Part shown: piece by piece, positions 23,308 to 33,211 of the stretch
Layout: each line of letters opens with the position of its first letter
Position numbering within the stretch: the stretch's first letter is position 1
Assembly: GCF_000283655.1 (NCBI RefSeq)
Contig: NC_016585.1
Coordinates: 819,501-883,500, forward strand
Origin: Azospirillum lipoferum 4B
GTDB taxonomy: Bacteria; Pseudomonadota; Alphaproteobacteria; Azospirillales; Azospirillaceae
Direction of reading: 5' to 3'
DNA: 64,000 nt
Position numbers and translations under genes: made by a program
Notes under the pieces: model-generated
What the model saw: only the letters and a program-made list of their open reading frames with translations
Databases searched by the model: none
What the model was told of the DNA's origin: nothing

Positions 23308-26300
23308 GCCTGACGCCCGATGCAGGAGACGACCGCATCGCCGGCCGGCGGCTGGGCCAGTTCGCGCAGCATGAAGTCGGCGCCGTCCGCAGGCGCGATC
23401 AGCTCGACCGACATGCGGCGGAAATGCTGCTTCAGCGCCGGTCCGACCATGCCGCCGTCCCACGGACCCCAGGCGATGGCCTTGACCGTGCAGTTCGGCC
23501 GGCGCGCCGCCTCCGCCCGCGCCACGGCGTTCAGAACGCCGTTGGCCATGGCGTAGTCGCACTGCCCGGCATTGCCGTGCAGCGACGCGATGGAGGAGAA
23601 CAGGCAGATGACGCGCAGCGGATCCGCGCGGGTGGCGGCCAGCAGATTGGCGATGCCCTCCACCTTGGTGCCGAAGACGGCATCGAACTGGTCGCGCGTC
23701 TTGTCGCCGATGCGCTTGTCGGCCAGCACGCCGGCGCCATGGACGATGCCGGAAATCGGCCCGGCCTCGGCACGGACCGCCGCCAGCGCCTGTGCGACCG
23801 ACGCCGCGTCACGCACGTCGGCGCGGCAGTAGCGGACGCGCGCACCCGCCGCTTCCAACCGGCGGATGGTGGCGCGGGCCTCGTTGGCGGACAGGATGGC
23901 CTTGACCATCGCCTCGATCTCGCGCGGCTGCTTGCCGGCACCGGGGCCAGCGATCACCGCCCGGCGGACGGTGGCCTCGTCGGCATCCTCGGGCATGCCC
24001 GGCAGGGCTGGTGCCGCGTTGGGGTCGCTGCGCCCCAGGATGACCAGGGTCGGACGGATGCGGCGGGACAGCTGCTCCAGCGCCACGGCGGTCACGCCGC
24101 GGGCCCCGCCGGAAACGACGATCACCGCGCCCTGGTCCAGCGGCAGCGGACCGTCGGCCACCTCCCCCTGGCGCAGTGTCCGCACGAGGCGCTTGCCGTC
24201 GGCCGCCAGCCGGACCTCCGCATCGCCGTCCCCAGTGGCGATCTCGGCGGCGAGAGCGCGGGCGAGGTCGGCGGCGGAGCGGCTTCCCGGCTCCAACTCG
24301 ATGGCCTTCACCCGCGCCGCCGGCCATTCATGCGCCGCCGTCAGGACGAGGCCGCCAAGCCCCAGCCACGACTCGCCGCCCTTCTCGACGGTGACGAAGG
24401 CCCCGCCGCTCTTGCCCAAGCGGGCGTCGGCGGCCTTGGCCGCGGCAAGCGCGCGCCAGTGCAGGTCGGCGGTCGAAGCGGCATCGGCACCGTCGAGCCC
24501 GGCCAGGAACAGAACCGCGTCGTCCTGCTCGCCCGGCAGCTCGGCAATCCGGGCGGCAATGCCCTTGGCCGACAGCAGCGCCACCAGTTCGGCGGCGACA
24601 CCCGACGAATCCGGCACGACGGCGACGCTGGTCAGGCCGCGCAGCATATCGGCACCGCCCGCCTTCCGCTCTTCCAGGACGGAGCAGGTGCGGAGGGTGC
24701 CTGCCGATAACGCGGGCAGTGCCTGGGTCTGCGGCGCCAGTGTCTGCTGGGCGGCCGTGGCGTCGCCCTTGATGCGGGCGATCACCGCGCCGACGGTCTT
24801 CAGCGCGGTGAACTCGCGCATCTCGACCGACGCCAGTTCCGGCAGGCGTTCGACCAGGGCGGAGAAGATCTCCACCTGCTTGATGGAATCGATGCCCAGA
24901 CCGGCCTCAAGCTCCATCTCCGGGCTCAGCATGTCGATGGGATAACCGGTCTTTTCGGCCACCAGCCCCATGAACAGCGCGCCGACATCGACGGACGGAG
25001 CCGCGGGCTTCACCGCCGGAACCGCTGCCGCCATCTGGGCCGGTGCGGGTACCGGTGCGGGGGCGCCGCCACTGCGGCTGTCGGCCATGGCGAGGATCTG
25101 GCCGATGGTCTTCAGCGCGTTCAGTTCGCGCATGTCGGCACCGCCCAGCGCCGGGATGCGCTCCTGCAGGGTCGAGAAGATCTCCACCTGCTTGATGGAA
25201 TCGATGCCTAGGCCGGCTTCCAGTTCCATCTCCGCCGTCAGCATCTCCACCGGGTATCCGGTCTTGTCGGCGATCACCGCCAGCACGATGTCCCGGGCGT
25301 TGACCGCTGGCGGAGCGGCAACGGGGGCGGGAACCGGTGTGGGCGCGGCGGGTGCCGCCACCGGCTGGGGTCTGGCTGTAGCGACGGGCTGCGGAGCCAC
25401 CGGAGCGGGCGCCTGCCTCTGCGCCGGCATGACCGGCGCGGCCGGCATGATCGGTGCGGCCGGTGCGGTCACCGCAATCTGTTGCGCCGGCACACCGCTG
25501 AGGCTCTGGATCGCCTGACCGGCAACCGCCAGAAAGGCTTGGTGGCTTTCGGCGATGGCGCGCTGGAAGGCGGCGTGGGCGTCGGCGACATGGTGATAGA
25601 TCGTCTCAACCGACGCGGTCGCGACGGGAATGGGCGCCGGCTGCGGAGCGGGAGAGTTCGTGACCATGATCGGAGCTTCTTCGATGGACGTGGAGTAGAC
25701 CGGGGCGGATTTAGCCGGTGCCAGGGGAATCGGCGCGGGCGACGCAACGGCGGGGCGCGGCGGGTTGGGCTTCGGCAATGCTGCGGCCCCGCCCGGCGGC
25801 GGGTAGATCTTGCCGAAATTGGCGCCGCTGATCCGGACAGCGGCGGGCGAGGCTGGCTTGGGCTTGCGTTCTTCGGCGAAGCCCGCCCACAGCGCCGCGA
25901 AATCCACGCGCACGCCATGCACCGCCAGCGCGCCCAAGCCCTCCAGCAGGCAGGCGACGCCGTTGGAGCCGCGCCGGTCCAGTGCCACCGCCAGATGCGG
26001 ACGGTCACCCAGGCATTGCGCCACCAGACCGCTCAGCACCGCACCCGGTCCCACCTCCACGAAGTTGCGGACGCCATCGGCATAGAGCGCCTCGACCGTT
26101 TCGCGGAAGCGGACGGTGCCGGCGATCTGTCCGGCCAGCAGGCCACGGACCTCGGCGGCGTCATAGGGTGCAGCGGTGAGATTGGCATAGACCGGAACCG
26201 CGAAGGACCCGAACTCCATGCCGTCGAGGACGGTGCGGAAGGTTTCTGCGGCGTGCGCCACCACCGGCGAATGGAAGGCGCTGGCAACCTTCAGCCGGAC

Positions 26301-28571
26301 CACCCGCAGCCCCTCGGCCTCCAGCCGGGTTGCGGCACCGTCTATTGCTGCCCGCGCACCGGACAGGACCACCTGCTCCGGCCCGTTGTCATTGGCCAGC
26401 ACCACCTCCAGTCCCTGCAGAAGCGGCTCCACCCGCTCGCGTCCGGCAGCGACCGCGATCATGGCGCCGTCGCTGCCGGCTGCGGCCTCTTCCATGCAGC
26501 GGGCACGCTCGGCGGCCAAAGACAGTGCGGTGTCGCGGTCGAGAACACCGGCTGCGCACAGCGCCGTGATCTCGCCGAAGGAATGGCCGGCGACGGCATC
26601 GGCGCGGATGCCCGCGCGTTCCAGCACCGCCAGCAGGGCGAGGCTCGCCGTCCCGATGGCGGGCTGGGCATGGATCATGCGGGTGAGGGATGCCTCCTGC
26701 GCCTCCGCCTCCTCGCGGGTGAAGGCGGGCGGCGGGAAGACCACTCGATGCAGCGGCGGTTGCCCAGAGGCCGCCGGAAGGGCCGCTTGGCCGTCCCAAA
26801 CCGCGCGGGCCTCGTCGAAGGCGACGGCCAGATCGGCGCCCATGCTCACATACTGGCTGCCCTGGCCGGGGAACAGGAAGGCGACCTTGCCGCCGCGCTC
26901 ATCCCCCACTGCCAGATGGATGCCGGGAGTGCTGAAGGCGCCCGTCTGCTTCAGCGCGGTCGCCAGACGCGCCTCGAACTGCCGGGCATCGGCGGCGACG
27001 ATGGCGAGGCGGTGGCGCGACCGTGGATCGAAGGCGATCTGGCTGTCGCGGGCGACCGCCTCCAGCCCCTCCGTCTCCACGCGGGCACCGAGGTCGCGCG
27101 CCGCGTCGGCCAGGGACCGCGCATCGGCGCCCCCCACCAGCAGCAGCGCGCCGCCCGCCCACAGGCGGGACGCGGCTCGCGGTCCGGTATATTCCTCCAG
27201 CGCCACGTGATAGTTGCTGCCGCCGAAGCCGAAGGAGCTGACGGAGGCGCGGCGCGGCCCATCCGCCTTCACCCAGGGCCGCGCGCGGGTGTTCAGGTAG
27301 AAGGGGCTGCTGCCCAGATTCAGGCGGCTGTCCGGCCGCTCGACCTTGATGGTGGGTGGCAGCACTTTCTGATGCAGGGACAGCGCCGCCTTCAGCAACC
27401 CGGCGGAACCGGCGGCGGCCTTGGTGTGGCCGATCTGCGACTTGATCGAGCCGACGGCGCACCACGCGCCAGCTTCCGCGTCGGCTTCCCGGAACACCTG
27501 GGTCAGCGCGGTGAATTCGGCGAGGTCGCCGGCGCGGGTGCCGGTGCCGTGGGCCTCGACCAGCTCGACGCTGCGCGGCCCGTATCCGGCATCGGCATAG
27601 GCACGGCGCAAGGCCACCGCCTGCCCCTCCGGCCGCGGGGCATAGACGCTGGTGGCGCGGCCGTCCGACGACGACCCGATCCCGCGGATGACAGCATAGA
27701 TGCGGTTTCCGTCACGCTCGGCATCCTCCAGCCGACGCAGGGCGAACAGGCCCAGCCCCTCGCCGACGATGGTGCCGTCCGACGCGTCGGAGAAGGGCCG
27801 GCAGTCGCCGCTCTTGGACAGGGCCGGCGTCTTGCTGAAGCACATGTACATGAAGATGTCGTTCAGGGCGTCGACGCCGCCGCTGATGACCATGTCGGAA
27901 TGGCCCAGCTCCAGCTCGTTCATCGCCATCAGCAGCGCCGACAGCGAACTGGCGCAGGCGGCATCCACCACGCAGTTGGTGCCACCCAGGTCGAGCCGGT
28001 TGGCGATGCGCCCCGCCACCACATTGCCGAGCACGCCGGGGAAGCTGCTTTCCTGCCATTCCACATACTGCGAGGAGATGCGGTCGCAGATGGCCGTCAC
28101 CTCATCCTCCGGCAGGCCGGCCTCGCGCAGGGCCTTGACCCAGACCGGGCGCTGCAGCCGCGCCCCCATGGTGCCCACCAGTTCGGTGGCGGACGCCACG
28201 CCCAGGACGATGCTGGTCCGGCTGCGGTCGATGTCGCGGAACTGGGTGCGGCAGGCCTCGTCCAGCGTCTCCTTGGCGACGATCAGCGCCAGCAGTTGCG
28301 CGGTGTCGGTGGCAGTCAGCGCCTGCGGCGGGATGCCGAACTCCAGCGGATCCAGCGTGGCCGGCGGCAGGAAGGCGCCGCGGCGGCAATAGGTCTTGTC
28401 CCGCGCCGTCGGGTCCGGGTCGTAGAAATCCTCCACCAGCCAATGGGTGGCGGGCACGTCGCCGACGCAATCCCGGCCGGCGAGGATGTCGCGCCAGAAG
28501 CCGTGCGTGGTGCCGGAACCCGGAAACATGGCGCCGATGCCGACGATCGCGATTGGGTGGCGGTTCTTCAA
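23304..28571 (-). CDS. PUFA-synthase-like megasynthase, PfaA/Pfa2-type: KS-AT-ACP-ACP-KR
   Basis: 1755 residues. A ketosynthase occupies about 1-450, with active Cys near 205 (DAACASSLSA) and the histidine motifs EAHGTGT and GHTKAAAG. An acyltransferase spans about 560-870 (GHSFGE near 662). Two near-identical acyl carrier domains follow, each with LGIDSIKQVEIFS; their phosphopantetheine serines are near 1124 and 1228. A ketoreductase fills about 1440-1740 (VVSGGARGVT; FSSIASLHGN; YAMAN). There is no dehydratase at its C-terminus. It starts 54 bp after the enoyl reductase gene and its stop overlaps the next ATG. Ala/Pro-rich linkers surround the ACPs. No phosphopantetheinyl transferase gene is in the window. 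Confidence 0.9.
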   Translation of the reverse strand: MKNRHPIAIVGIGAMFPGSGTTHGFWRDILAGRDCVGDVPATHWLVEDFYDPDPTARDKTYCRRGAFLPPATLDPLEFGIPPQALTATDTAQLLALIVAKETLDEACRTQFRDIDRSRTSIVLGVASATELVGTMGARLQRPVWVKALREAGLPEDEVTAICDRISSQYVEWQESSFPGVLGNVVAGRIANRLDLGGTNCVVDAACASSLSALLMAMNELELGHSDMVISGGVDALNDIFMYMCFSKTPALSKSGDCRPFSDASDGTIVGEGLGLFALRRLEDAERDGNRIYAVIRGIGSSSDGRATSVYAPRPEGQAVALRRAYADAGYGPRSVELVEAHGTGTRAGDLAEFTALTQVFREADAEAGAWCAVGSIKSQIGHTKAAAGSAGLLKAALSLHQKVLPPTIKVERPDSRLNLGSSPFYLNTRARPWVKADGPRRASVSSFGFGGSNYHVALEEYTGPRAASRLWAGGALLLVGGADARSLADAARDLGARVETEGLEAVARDSQIAFDPRSRHRLAIVAADARQFEARLATALKQTGAFSTPGIHLAVGDERGGKVAFLFPGQGSQYVSMGADLAVAFDEARAVWDGQAALPAASGQPPLHRVVFPPPAFTREEAEAQEASLTRMIHAQPAIGTASLALLAVLERAGIRADAVAGHSFGEITALCAAGVLDRDTALSLAAERARCMEEAAAGSDGAMIAVAAGRERVEPLLQGLEVVLANDNGPEQVVLSGARAAIDGAATRLEAEGLRVVRLKVASAFHSPVVAHAAETFRTVLDGMEFGSFAVPVYANLTAAPYDAAEVRGLLAGQIAGTVRFRETVEALYADGVRNFVEVGPGAVLSGLVAQCLGDRPHLAVALDRRGSNGVACLLEGLGALAVHGVRVDFAALWAGFAEERKPKPASPAAVRISGANFGKIYPPPGGAAALPKPNPPRPAVASPAPIPLAPAKSAPVYSTSIEEAPIMVTNSPAPQPAPIPVATASVETIYHHVADAHAAFQRAIAESHQAFLAVAGQAIQSLSGVPAQQIAVTAPAAPIMPAAPVMPAQRQAPAPVAPQPVATARPQPVAAPAAPTPVPAPVAAPPAVNARDIVLAVIADKTGYPVEMLTAEMELEAGLGIDSIKQVEIFSTLQERIPALGGADMRELNALKTIGQILAMADSRSGGAPAPVPAPAQMAAAVPAVKPAAPSVDVGALFMGLVAEKTGYPIDMLSPEMELEAGLGIDSIKQVEIFSALVERLPELASVEMREFTALKTVGAVIARIKGDATAAQQTLAPQTQALPALSAGTLRTCSVLEERKAGGADMLRGLTSVAVVPDSSGVAAELVALLSAKGIAARIAELPGEQDDAVLFLAGLDGADAASTADLHWRALAAAKAADARLGKSGGAFVTVEKGGESWLGLGGLVLTAAHEWPAARVKAIELEPGSRSAADLARALAAEIATGDGDAEVRLAADGKRLVRTLRQGEVADGPLPLDQGAVIVVSGGARGVTAVALEQLSRRIRPTLVILGRSDPNAAPALPGMPEDADEATVRRAVIAGPGAGKQPREIEAMVKAILSANEARATIRRLEAAGARVRYCRADVRDAASVAQALAAVRAEAGPISGIVHGAGVLADKRIGDKTRDQFDAVFGTKVEGIANLLAATRADPLRVICLFSSIASLHGNAGQCDYAMANGVLNAVARAEAARRPNCTVKAIAWGPWDGGMVGPALKQHFRRMSVELIAPADGADFMLRELAQPPAGDAVVSCIGRQA

Positions 28572-28625
28572 GGCGGTCTCGGAGGTTCGGAGGGGGATTG
28601 GAGCGGAAGTGCGCTTAAGGCCGGA

Positions 28626-30233
28626 TCAGGCGAGCCGGCGCGGCACCCAGGTGAAGGCCGCGGCCGGAACCGGCAGGCCCGCGCTGCGCATCTGCTGCGC
28701 GCGGGTCACCACGGCGGCCCCCTCCAGCAGGTTGCGGGCGATCTGCTCGACCGTGCGTTTGTCCGCCGCCTCCAGGAAGCTGCCCTTCACCCAGTCGTTG
28801 AAGGCGCCCATCGCCGGGCCGCACCAGACCTGAAAGTCATGGCGCCGGGTGGCATCGTCCAGCATCGGCCAGCGGGCGGCGTTGAACAGGTACCAGCGGA
28901 AGACCAGCGCCATGCGGTGGCGGGGATCGGCCTCGGCGCGCGCCAGCTCCGCCGGGTCGCGGACGGCGAAATGCTCTCGGGTCTGGCGCCAGATCTCCTC
29001 CAGCGGTGCCTGGAAAATGTCCTTCTCCAAGGTCGCGCGCTCTGCCGCGGAAAGGTCGTCCAGGCCGGAATGGCGGCAGTACAGATCGTACAGGCGCTGG
29101 GCGCGGAAGGGGAACATGGTGCCCCGCTTCATCACCTGGACCTTCACGCCCATCTCGAACATGTCGGCGGCGGGCGCCATCGTCACGTCGGTGCTGGACA
29201 GGTCGGCCAGCATGCGGCGGACCGACCGCGGCTGCCCCGCCTCCGCCGCCGACTGGTTCACCGAACCGATGACGACATAGGCCGCTCCCATGGCGAAGGC
29301 ACCGGCCAGCGCTGCGGGGGTGCCCAGTCCACCGGCGGCGCCGACGCGGATGTTGCGGCCATAGCCATGGGCAGCGACCATCTCGTCGCGCAGGCGCTGG
29401 ATGATCGGGAACAGGACGGTAAGCGGGCGATTGTCGGTGTGGCCGCCGGAATCCGCCTCCACCGTGATGTCCTCGGCCACCGGAATGGCGGCGGCAAGTT
29501 CGGCTTCCTCGGCGGTGAGGATGCCCTGCGCCACCAGATCGGCCAGCATGCGCCGCGGGGCCGGCGCCATGAACTGGCGGGCGACCTCGGCGCGCGAGAC
29601 CTTGGCGAAGATGTGGGTCAGCCGGCGAACCGCGCCGGTGGCCGGATCGCGGCTCAACCCCTTGGCGGCCAGTTCCACCACCGACGGGGTCAGCGCCATG
29701 AAGGCGGAGGCCGAGACGCGCCGCACCCCCTGCTGCTGGAACAGGCGGCAGATCGCGGTTTCCAGGGCCGGATCGTTGGGGCTGTGGATCAGGTTGGCGC
29801 CCCAGCCCGACGCCTGCGGCCCAAGCGCCGCACGGATTTCGGCAATGCCCTCCTGCACCCGCTGCGGCGGCAGGCCGGCGCTGCCATAGAAGCCGAGCAG
29901 ACCGGCGCGGGCGGCGGCGACCGCCATGGCCGGCGTGGCGATGCCCCGCGCCATCTCCCCCGCCACATAGGCGAAGCGGCAGCCGTGGGCTTCCTGGAAA
30001 CCGCGATCGCCCAGCCATTCCGGATAAAGCGGCGGCAAGGTGGCGACAGGCTCAAGCCCCTCCGCGATGAAATCCGGCGGCCGTGTCGAAGCCCCAAGAC
30101 GGCCTTCCCGGTTCCTGACGATGTAAAGCGGCTCCCGGCATTTCTGGGCCATTTCCAGAATCAGGGACGGATCGCACCCTGCCGTCGCCGATGCAAGCGG
30201 CGGCACCGCCGTCTCCCGGTAATTCATGTCCAC
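28626..30233 (-). CDS. pfaD: PfaD-family enoyl reductase (FMN-dependent, PUFA/polyketide type)
   Basis: A 535-residue trans-acting enoyl reductase of the PfaD/2-nitropropane-dioxygenase-like TIM-barrel family. The FMN/catalytic signature EADSGGHTDNRP is at 259-270, followed by the phosphate-binding GAAGGLGTPAALAGAFAMGA. In PUFA synthases PfaD reduces the enoyl intermediate on the ACP. First gene of a three-gene operon with the two megasynthases. The start could be Met1 or Met3 (6 bp later). The combination of all three genes is what identifies the pathway class. Confidence 0.93.
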   Translation of the reverse strand: MDMNYRETAVPPLASATAGCDPSLILEMAQKCREPLYIVRNREGRLGASTRPPDFIAEGLEPVATLPPLYPEWLGDRGFQEAHGCRFAYVAGEMARGIATPAMAVAAARAGLLGFYGSAGLPPQRVQEGIAEIRAALGPQASGWGANLIHSPNDPALETAICRLFQQQGVRRVSASAFMALTPSVVELAAKGLSRDPATGAVRRLTHIFAKVSRAEVARQFMAPAPRRMLADLVAQGILTAEEAELAAAIPVAEDITVEADSGGHTDNRPLTVLFPIIQRLRDEMVAAHGYGRNIRVGAAGGLGTPAALAGAFAMGAAYVVIGSVNQSAAEAGQPRSVRRMLADLSSTDVTMAPAADMFEMGVKVQVMKRGTMFPFRAQRLYDLYCRHSGLDDLSAAERATLEKDIFQAPLEEIWRQTREHFAVRDPAELARAEADPRHRMALVFRWYLFNAARWPMLDDATRRHDFQVWCGPAMGAFNDWVKGSFLEAADKRTVEQIARNLLEGAAVVTRAQQMRSAGLPVPAAAFTWVPRRLA

Positions 30234-30571
30234 ATCGACACCCGACTATTGCCTTCACCCATCCCCCAGGGCGGGAGATCCGAACATCAGCCTTCCGAGC
30301 CGTCGTCCCCACACCCGGCACGGCATCAGGGAGCCCTAATCAAAGAACTCCCCATCAGAAGTTTTATTACTTACCACTCTTGAGGTGTGGCAAGCATGAA
30401 TTGGGTTTCATGAAGGATAAAGTTTATTTCACTCTCGAAATATCTTTACCCGCCTTAAACGATTCCGGCGAAGCGTTGCTGCGGCCAGCAGGCGGACAAA
30501 GCTTGGCGCGTATTTGGAAAGCCGCTCCGCACAGGCTTGGATTGCGGAACACCACAACCATATGGCTGGGC
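30234..30571. promoter_or_regulatory. AT-rich divergent promoter region of the megasynthase operon
   Basis: 338 bp without a gene, between the divergent pfaD operon and the serine hydrolase gene. The segment around 30340-30460 is far richer in A/T than anything nearby. It contains an 18-bp inverted repeat CATGAA-N6-TTCATG at 30395-30412, a plausible operator. Promoters for both directions are expected here. I see no convincing small gene. Confidence 0.5.
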
Positions 30572-31642
30572 ATGGAGCCGACACCCCGACCCGCGCCGGA
30601 CCGGCGCACCATCCTCGCCGCCGCGGCTGCCGCCTCCGTCGGCTTTCTGCTGCCACGCCCCGTCCACGCCGCGGCTTCCGCGATGCCGGCCGCCGGCAAG
30701 TCGCTGAATCAGGCACTGCTGACCCGCGCGCTCGACCGTGCCTCGGGCCTGGAACAGCTCCACGCGCTGGTGATCGGACGGCACGGCACCGTGGTTGCCG
30801 CGGAGGCTTTCCGGGGACCGCCGGTCGGGCGCGCGGTGAATGTCAAATCGGTGTCCAAGACCATCGTGGCCTCGCTGGCCGGCATCGCGCTCGACCGTGG
30901 GCTGCTGGGCGGTGTCGATGCGACGCTGCGCGAGGTGGCGCCGGGGCTGATCCCCAAGGGTGCGGATCCGCGGGTGGGCGGGATCACCATCGCGCAGCTT
31001 CTCACCATGCAGGCCGGACTCGAGCCGACCTCCGGGCCGGGTTACGGCCGCTGGATCGAAAGCCGCAACTGGGTCGCCGACGCGCTCGGCCGCCCCTTCG
31101 TCGCCGAGCCGGGCGAGCGGATGATCTATTCCACCGGCAGCTATCATGTTCTGGGCGCGGTGCTGGCGCGCGTCTCCGGACGCAGCCTGCTGGCCCTGGC
31201 GCGGGAATGGTTGGGCCGGCCGCTCGGCATCGAGCTGGCGGGCTGGACGCGCGATCCGCAGGGCCTCTATCTGGGCGGCAACAACATGGCCCTGTCGCCG
31301 CTGGACCTGCTCCGCTTCGGCGAAATGTGGAGCCGCGGCGGGGTCTGGGACGGGCGCCCGGTGGTCAGCGCGGCCTGGGCGCAGGAATCCTGGGTACCGC
31401 GCACCCGGTCGCCCTATTCCGGCGACGACTACGGCTATGGCTGGTTCCTGGCGGAATCGAACGGCCACCGCATCGCCTATGCCCGCGGCTATGGCGGGCA
31501 AATGCTGTATCTGGTGCCGTCGCTCGGGCTGACCGTCGTCGTCACCTCCGATCCCGGCCGACCGGCCCGCTCCGACGGCTATGTCGGCGAGTTGGACGCC
31601 CTGCTGACCGGCCACATCATGCCGGCGGCGGAGCAGGCCTGA
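30572..31642 (+). CDS. Exported serine hydrolase of the beta-lactamase/penicillin-binding-protein-like family
   Basis: 356 residues with a twin-arginine-type signal (DRRTILAAAAAASVGFLL). The serine hydrolase motif SxxK is SVSK, in NVKSVSKTIVASLAG near residues 90-104; the Tyr motif is YSTGSYH; RGYGGQMLYLVPSLG stands at the KTG-equivalent position. This is the beta-lactamase class C/esterase superfamily (Pfam Beta-lactamase), which includes esterases and peptidases, so antibiotic hydrolysis should not be assumed. It is divergent from the megasynthase operon and could act on its product, but nothing in the sequence proves a link. The ATG at 30572 gives the proper signal peptide. Confidence 0.82.
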   Translation: MEPTPRPAPDRRTILAAAAAASVGFLLPRPVHAAASAMPAAGKSLNQALLTRALDRASGLEQLHALVIGRHGTVVAAEAFRGPPVGRAVNVKSVSKTIVASLAGIALDRGLLGGVDATLREVAPGLIPKGADPRVGGITIAQLLTMQAGLEPTSGPGYGRWIESRNWVADALGRPFVAEPGERMIYSTGSYHVLGAVLARVSGRSLLALAREWLGRPLGIELAGWTRDPQGLYLGGNNMALSPLDLLRFGEMWSRGGVWDGRPVVSAAWAQESWVPRTRSPYSGDDYGYGWFLAESNGHRIAYARGYGGQMLYLVPSLGLTVVVTSDPGRPARSDGYVGELDALLTGHIMPAAEQA

Positions 31643-31679
31643 CCGGCGCCGCCTGCCCACTGGAAGAAGGAATGGCGAC

Positions 31680-32135
31680 TTGGGGACCGACGATCCGAAC
31701 GACCTCCGGCGCTTTTTGAGCGCGCAGGAGCCTGTCTTCGCGACTGCGCTCGACGAGTTGCGGAGCGGACGAAAGCGCAGCCACTGGATGTGGTTCGTCT
31801 TCCCGCAGCAGCGCGGGCTCGGCCGCTCCCCCACCGCCGTGTTCTACGGCATTGCCTCCCTCGACGAGGCGAAGGCCTATCTGGCCCATCCCACGCTCGG
31901 GCCCCGGCTGGAACAGGCGACGCGCGCGGTGCAGGGGGTACAGGGGCGGACGCTGCACGAGATCTTCGGCTCGCCCGACGACATGAAGTTCCGCTCCTCC
32001 ATGACGCTCTTCGCGCTCGCCACCGGGCAGGCGGAGTCGCCGTACCACGAGGCGCTGGCCCGCTGGTGCGACGGCCGGATGGACGATGCGACCGTGAGGC
32101 TGGCGGGGGCGCCGCCCCCTCCCCCACGCGAATGA
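31680..32135 (+). CDS. DUF1810 family protein
   Basis: A 151-residue protein matching DUF1810 (NDLRRFLSAQEPVF; RKRSHWMWFVFPQQRGLG; DDMKFRSSMTLFA). It appears to start at a TTG codon: AGAAGG lies 9 bp upstream, and the nearby ATG at 31672 is out of frame and leads to an early stop. Function of the family is unknown. Confidence 0.85.
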   Translation: MGTDDPNDLRRFLSAQEPVFATALDELRSGRKRSHWMWFVFPQQRGLGRSPTAVFYGIASLDEAKAYLAHPTLGPRLEQATRAVQGVQGRTLHEIFGSPDDMKFRSSMTLFALATGQAESPYHEALARWCDGRMDDATVRLAGAPPPPPRE

Positions 32136-32163
32136 GCGAAGGGACGGCGCCCAAGCGTCAAGC

Positions 32164-32179
32164 CGCCTGCCGTCAGGCG
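32164..32179. terminator. Short hairpin between convergent genes
   Basis: Stem CGCCTG/CAGGCG with a CCGT loop lies in the 51-bp gap between the convergent DUF1810 and TerB-like genes. A possible bidirectional terminator; weak, with no T-run. Confidence 0.35.
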
Positions 32180-32186
32180 CCTTCCG

Positions 32187-33026
32187 TCAGGCCGCCTGAT
32201 TCATCCGCTGGACGCGCTGCGGGTCGAGCTTCAGCCGGGACGCCAGATATTGCAGGTAGGAGCGTTCCGCCTCCGACTGCTCGTTCACGGCCATCCGCGA
32301 GGCCAGATAGACCTGCTCCGCCGTCTGCTGATCCTTCACCGACTGGAGCAGCGAGTCCAGCGGCTGCGGCCGGTCGAGCTCCTGTTCGACGATGCGCCGT
32401 TCCTCCGCCCCGGCACCGGCCTCGTCCAGGGTATCCAGGATGTGCCGGCGCTCGTCCGGCGTGATCTCCCCATCGGCATTGGCCGCGGCGATCATCGCGC
32501 GGATCAGCAGCAGCGCCTGCTGGTCCTCCATGGCGACGGCCGGATAGGCGCCGTCGTCACGGTCTTCCGCCTGCGGCGTGCTGCGGGACTGGAAGACCTG
32601 GGACAGACGGTCGGACAGAGTTCCACCCCCTTGGCCACTCCCCTGACTGCCCGCCTGACTGCTTCCGGAAGAACCCGTGGAACCGGCTGCACCGCCGCCG
32701 AACAGGCTGCCCAGGATGCCGCCGGCATCGCCCCACGGGCTGCCTCCCGGCCGGCCGGCGGGTTGAGTGCCCTGGCCCGCGGCCCCCTGGTTGCGCTGGC
32801 GTTCCTGGTAGGCCTTGAAGGCGAGGTAGCCCAGCGCCCCCAGCCCGGCGACCGAGCCGGCGCCCATGCCGCGGTTGCCGGACGCGGCGCCGAGGGCGCC
32901 ACCCGGCGCACCGGTCCCGAAGCCGCTGTTGCCGAGAACGGATCCCATGGCGTTCATGCCGCCATGGCTGCGCCCTCCCATCCCGCTCGCCAGCATGGTG
33001 CCGAGGATACGTTGAAGATCGGCCAT
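32187..33026 (-). CDS. TerB-like / DUF533 protein
   Basis: 279 residues. The N-terminal half is Gly/Ser/Ala/Gln-rich with one hydrophobic stretch (AGLGALGYLAFKAY). The C-terminal 120 residues are an all-helical TerB-like domain with an acidic loop (AAANADGEITPDERRHILD) typical of the DUF533/TerB superfamily. It starts at 33026 after GGGAGA. The role is unknown; the tellurite-resistance link of the name is by homology only. Confidence 0.85.
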   Translation of the reverse strand: MADLQRILGTMLASGMGGRSHGGMNAMGSVLGNSGFGTGAPGGALGAASGNRGMGAGSVAGLGALGYLAFKAYQERQRNQGAAGQGTQPAGRPGGSPWGDAGGILGSLFGGGAAGSTGSSGSSQAGSQGSGQGGGTLSDRLSQVFQSRSTPQAEDRDDGAYPAVAMEDQQALLLIRAMIAAANADGEITPDERRHILDTLDEAGAGAEERRIVEQELDRPQPLDSLLQSVKDQQTAEQVYLASRMAVNEQSEAERSYLQYLASRLKLDPQRVQRMNQAA

Positions 33027-33211
33027 GTCGCTCTCCCACTGGAATTCCGTCGATGGTCCGTCAACAGCGCAGGCGGCATTCCGTTCGGGCGGCGGGGCGC
33101 AGTCGGAGTTTTGAAAATTCCACACTCCGAACTTTTCCCTACCGAATGCGGCATATCGGGGGACCGGATGCGACCATGGCTGTTACCCAGTCCGACCACA
33201 GGGAGACAGAC

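Noticed and set aside
30572-31642. Antibiotic-resistance beta-lactamase
   Set aside because: The motifs fit the broad serine hydrolase/esterase superfamily and do not establish lactam hydrolysis.
32187-33026. Tellurite-resistance determinant
   Set aside because: Only a TerB-like helical domain is present; no terC, terD or other ter genes accompany it.
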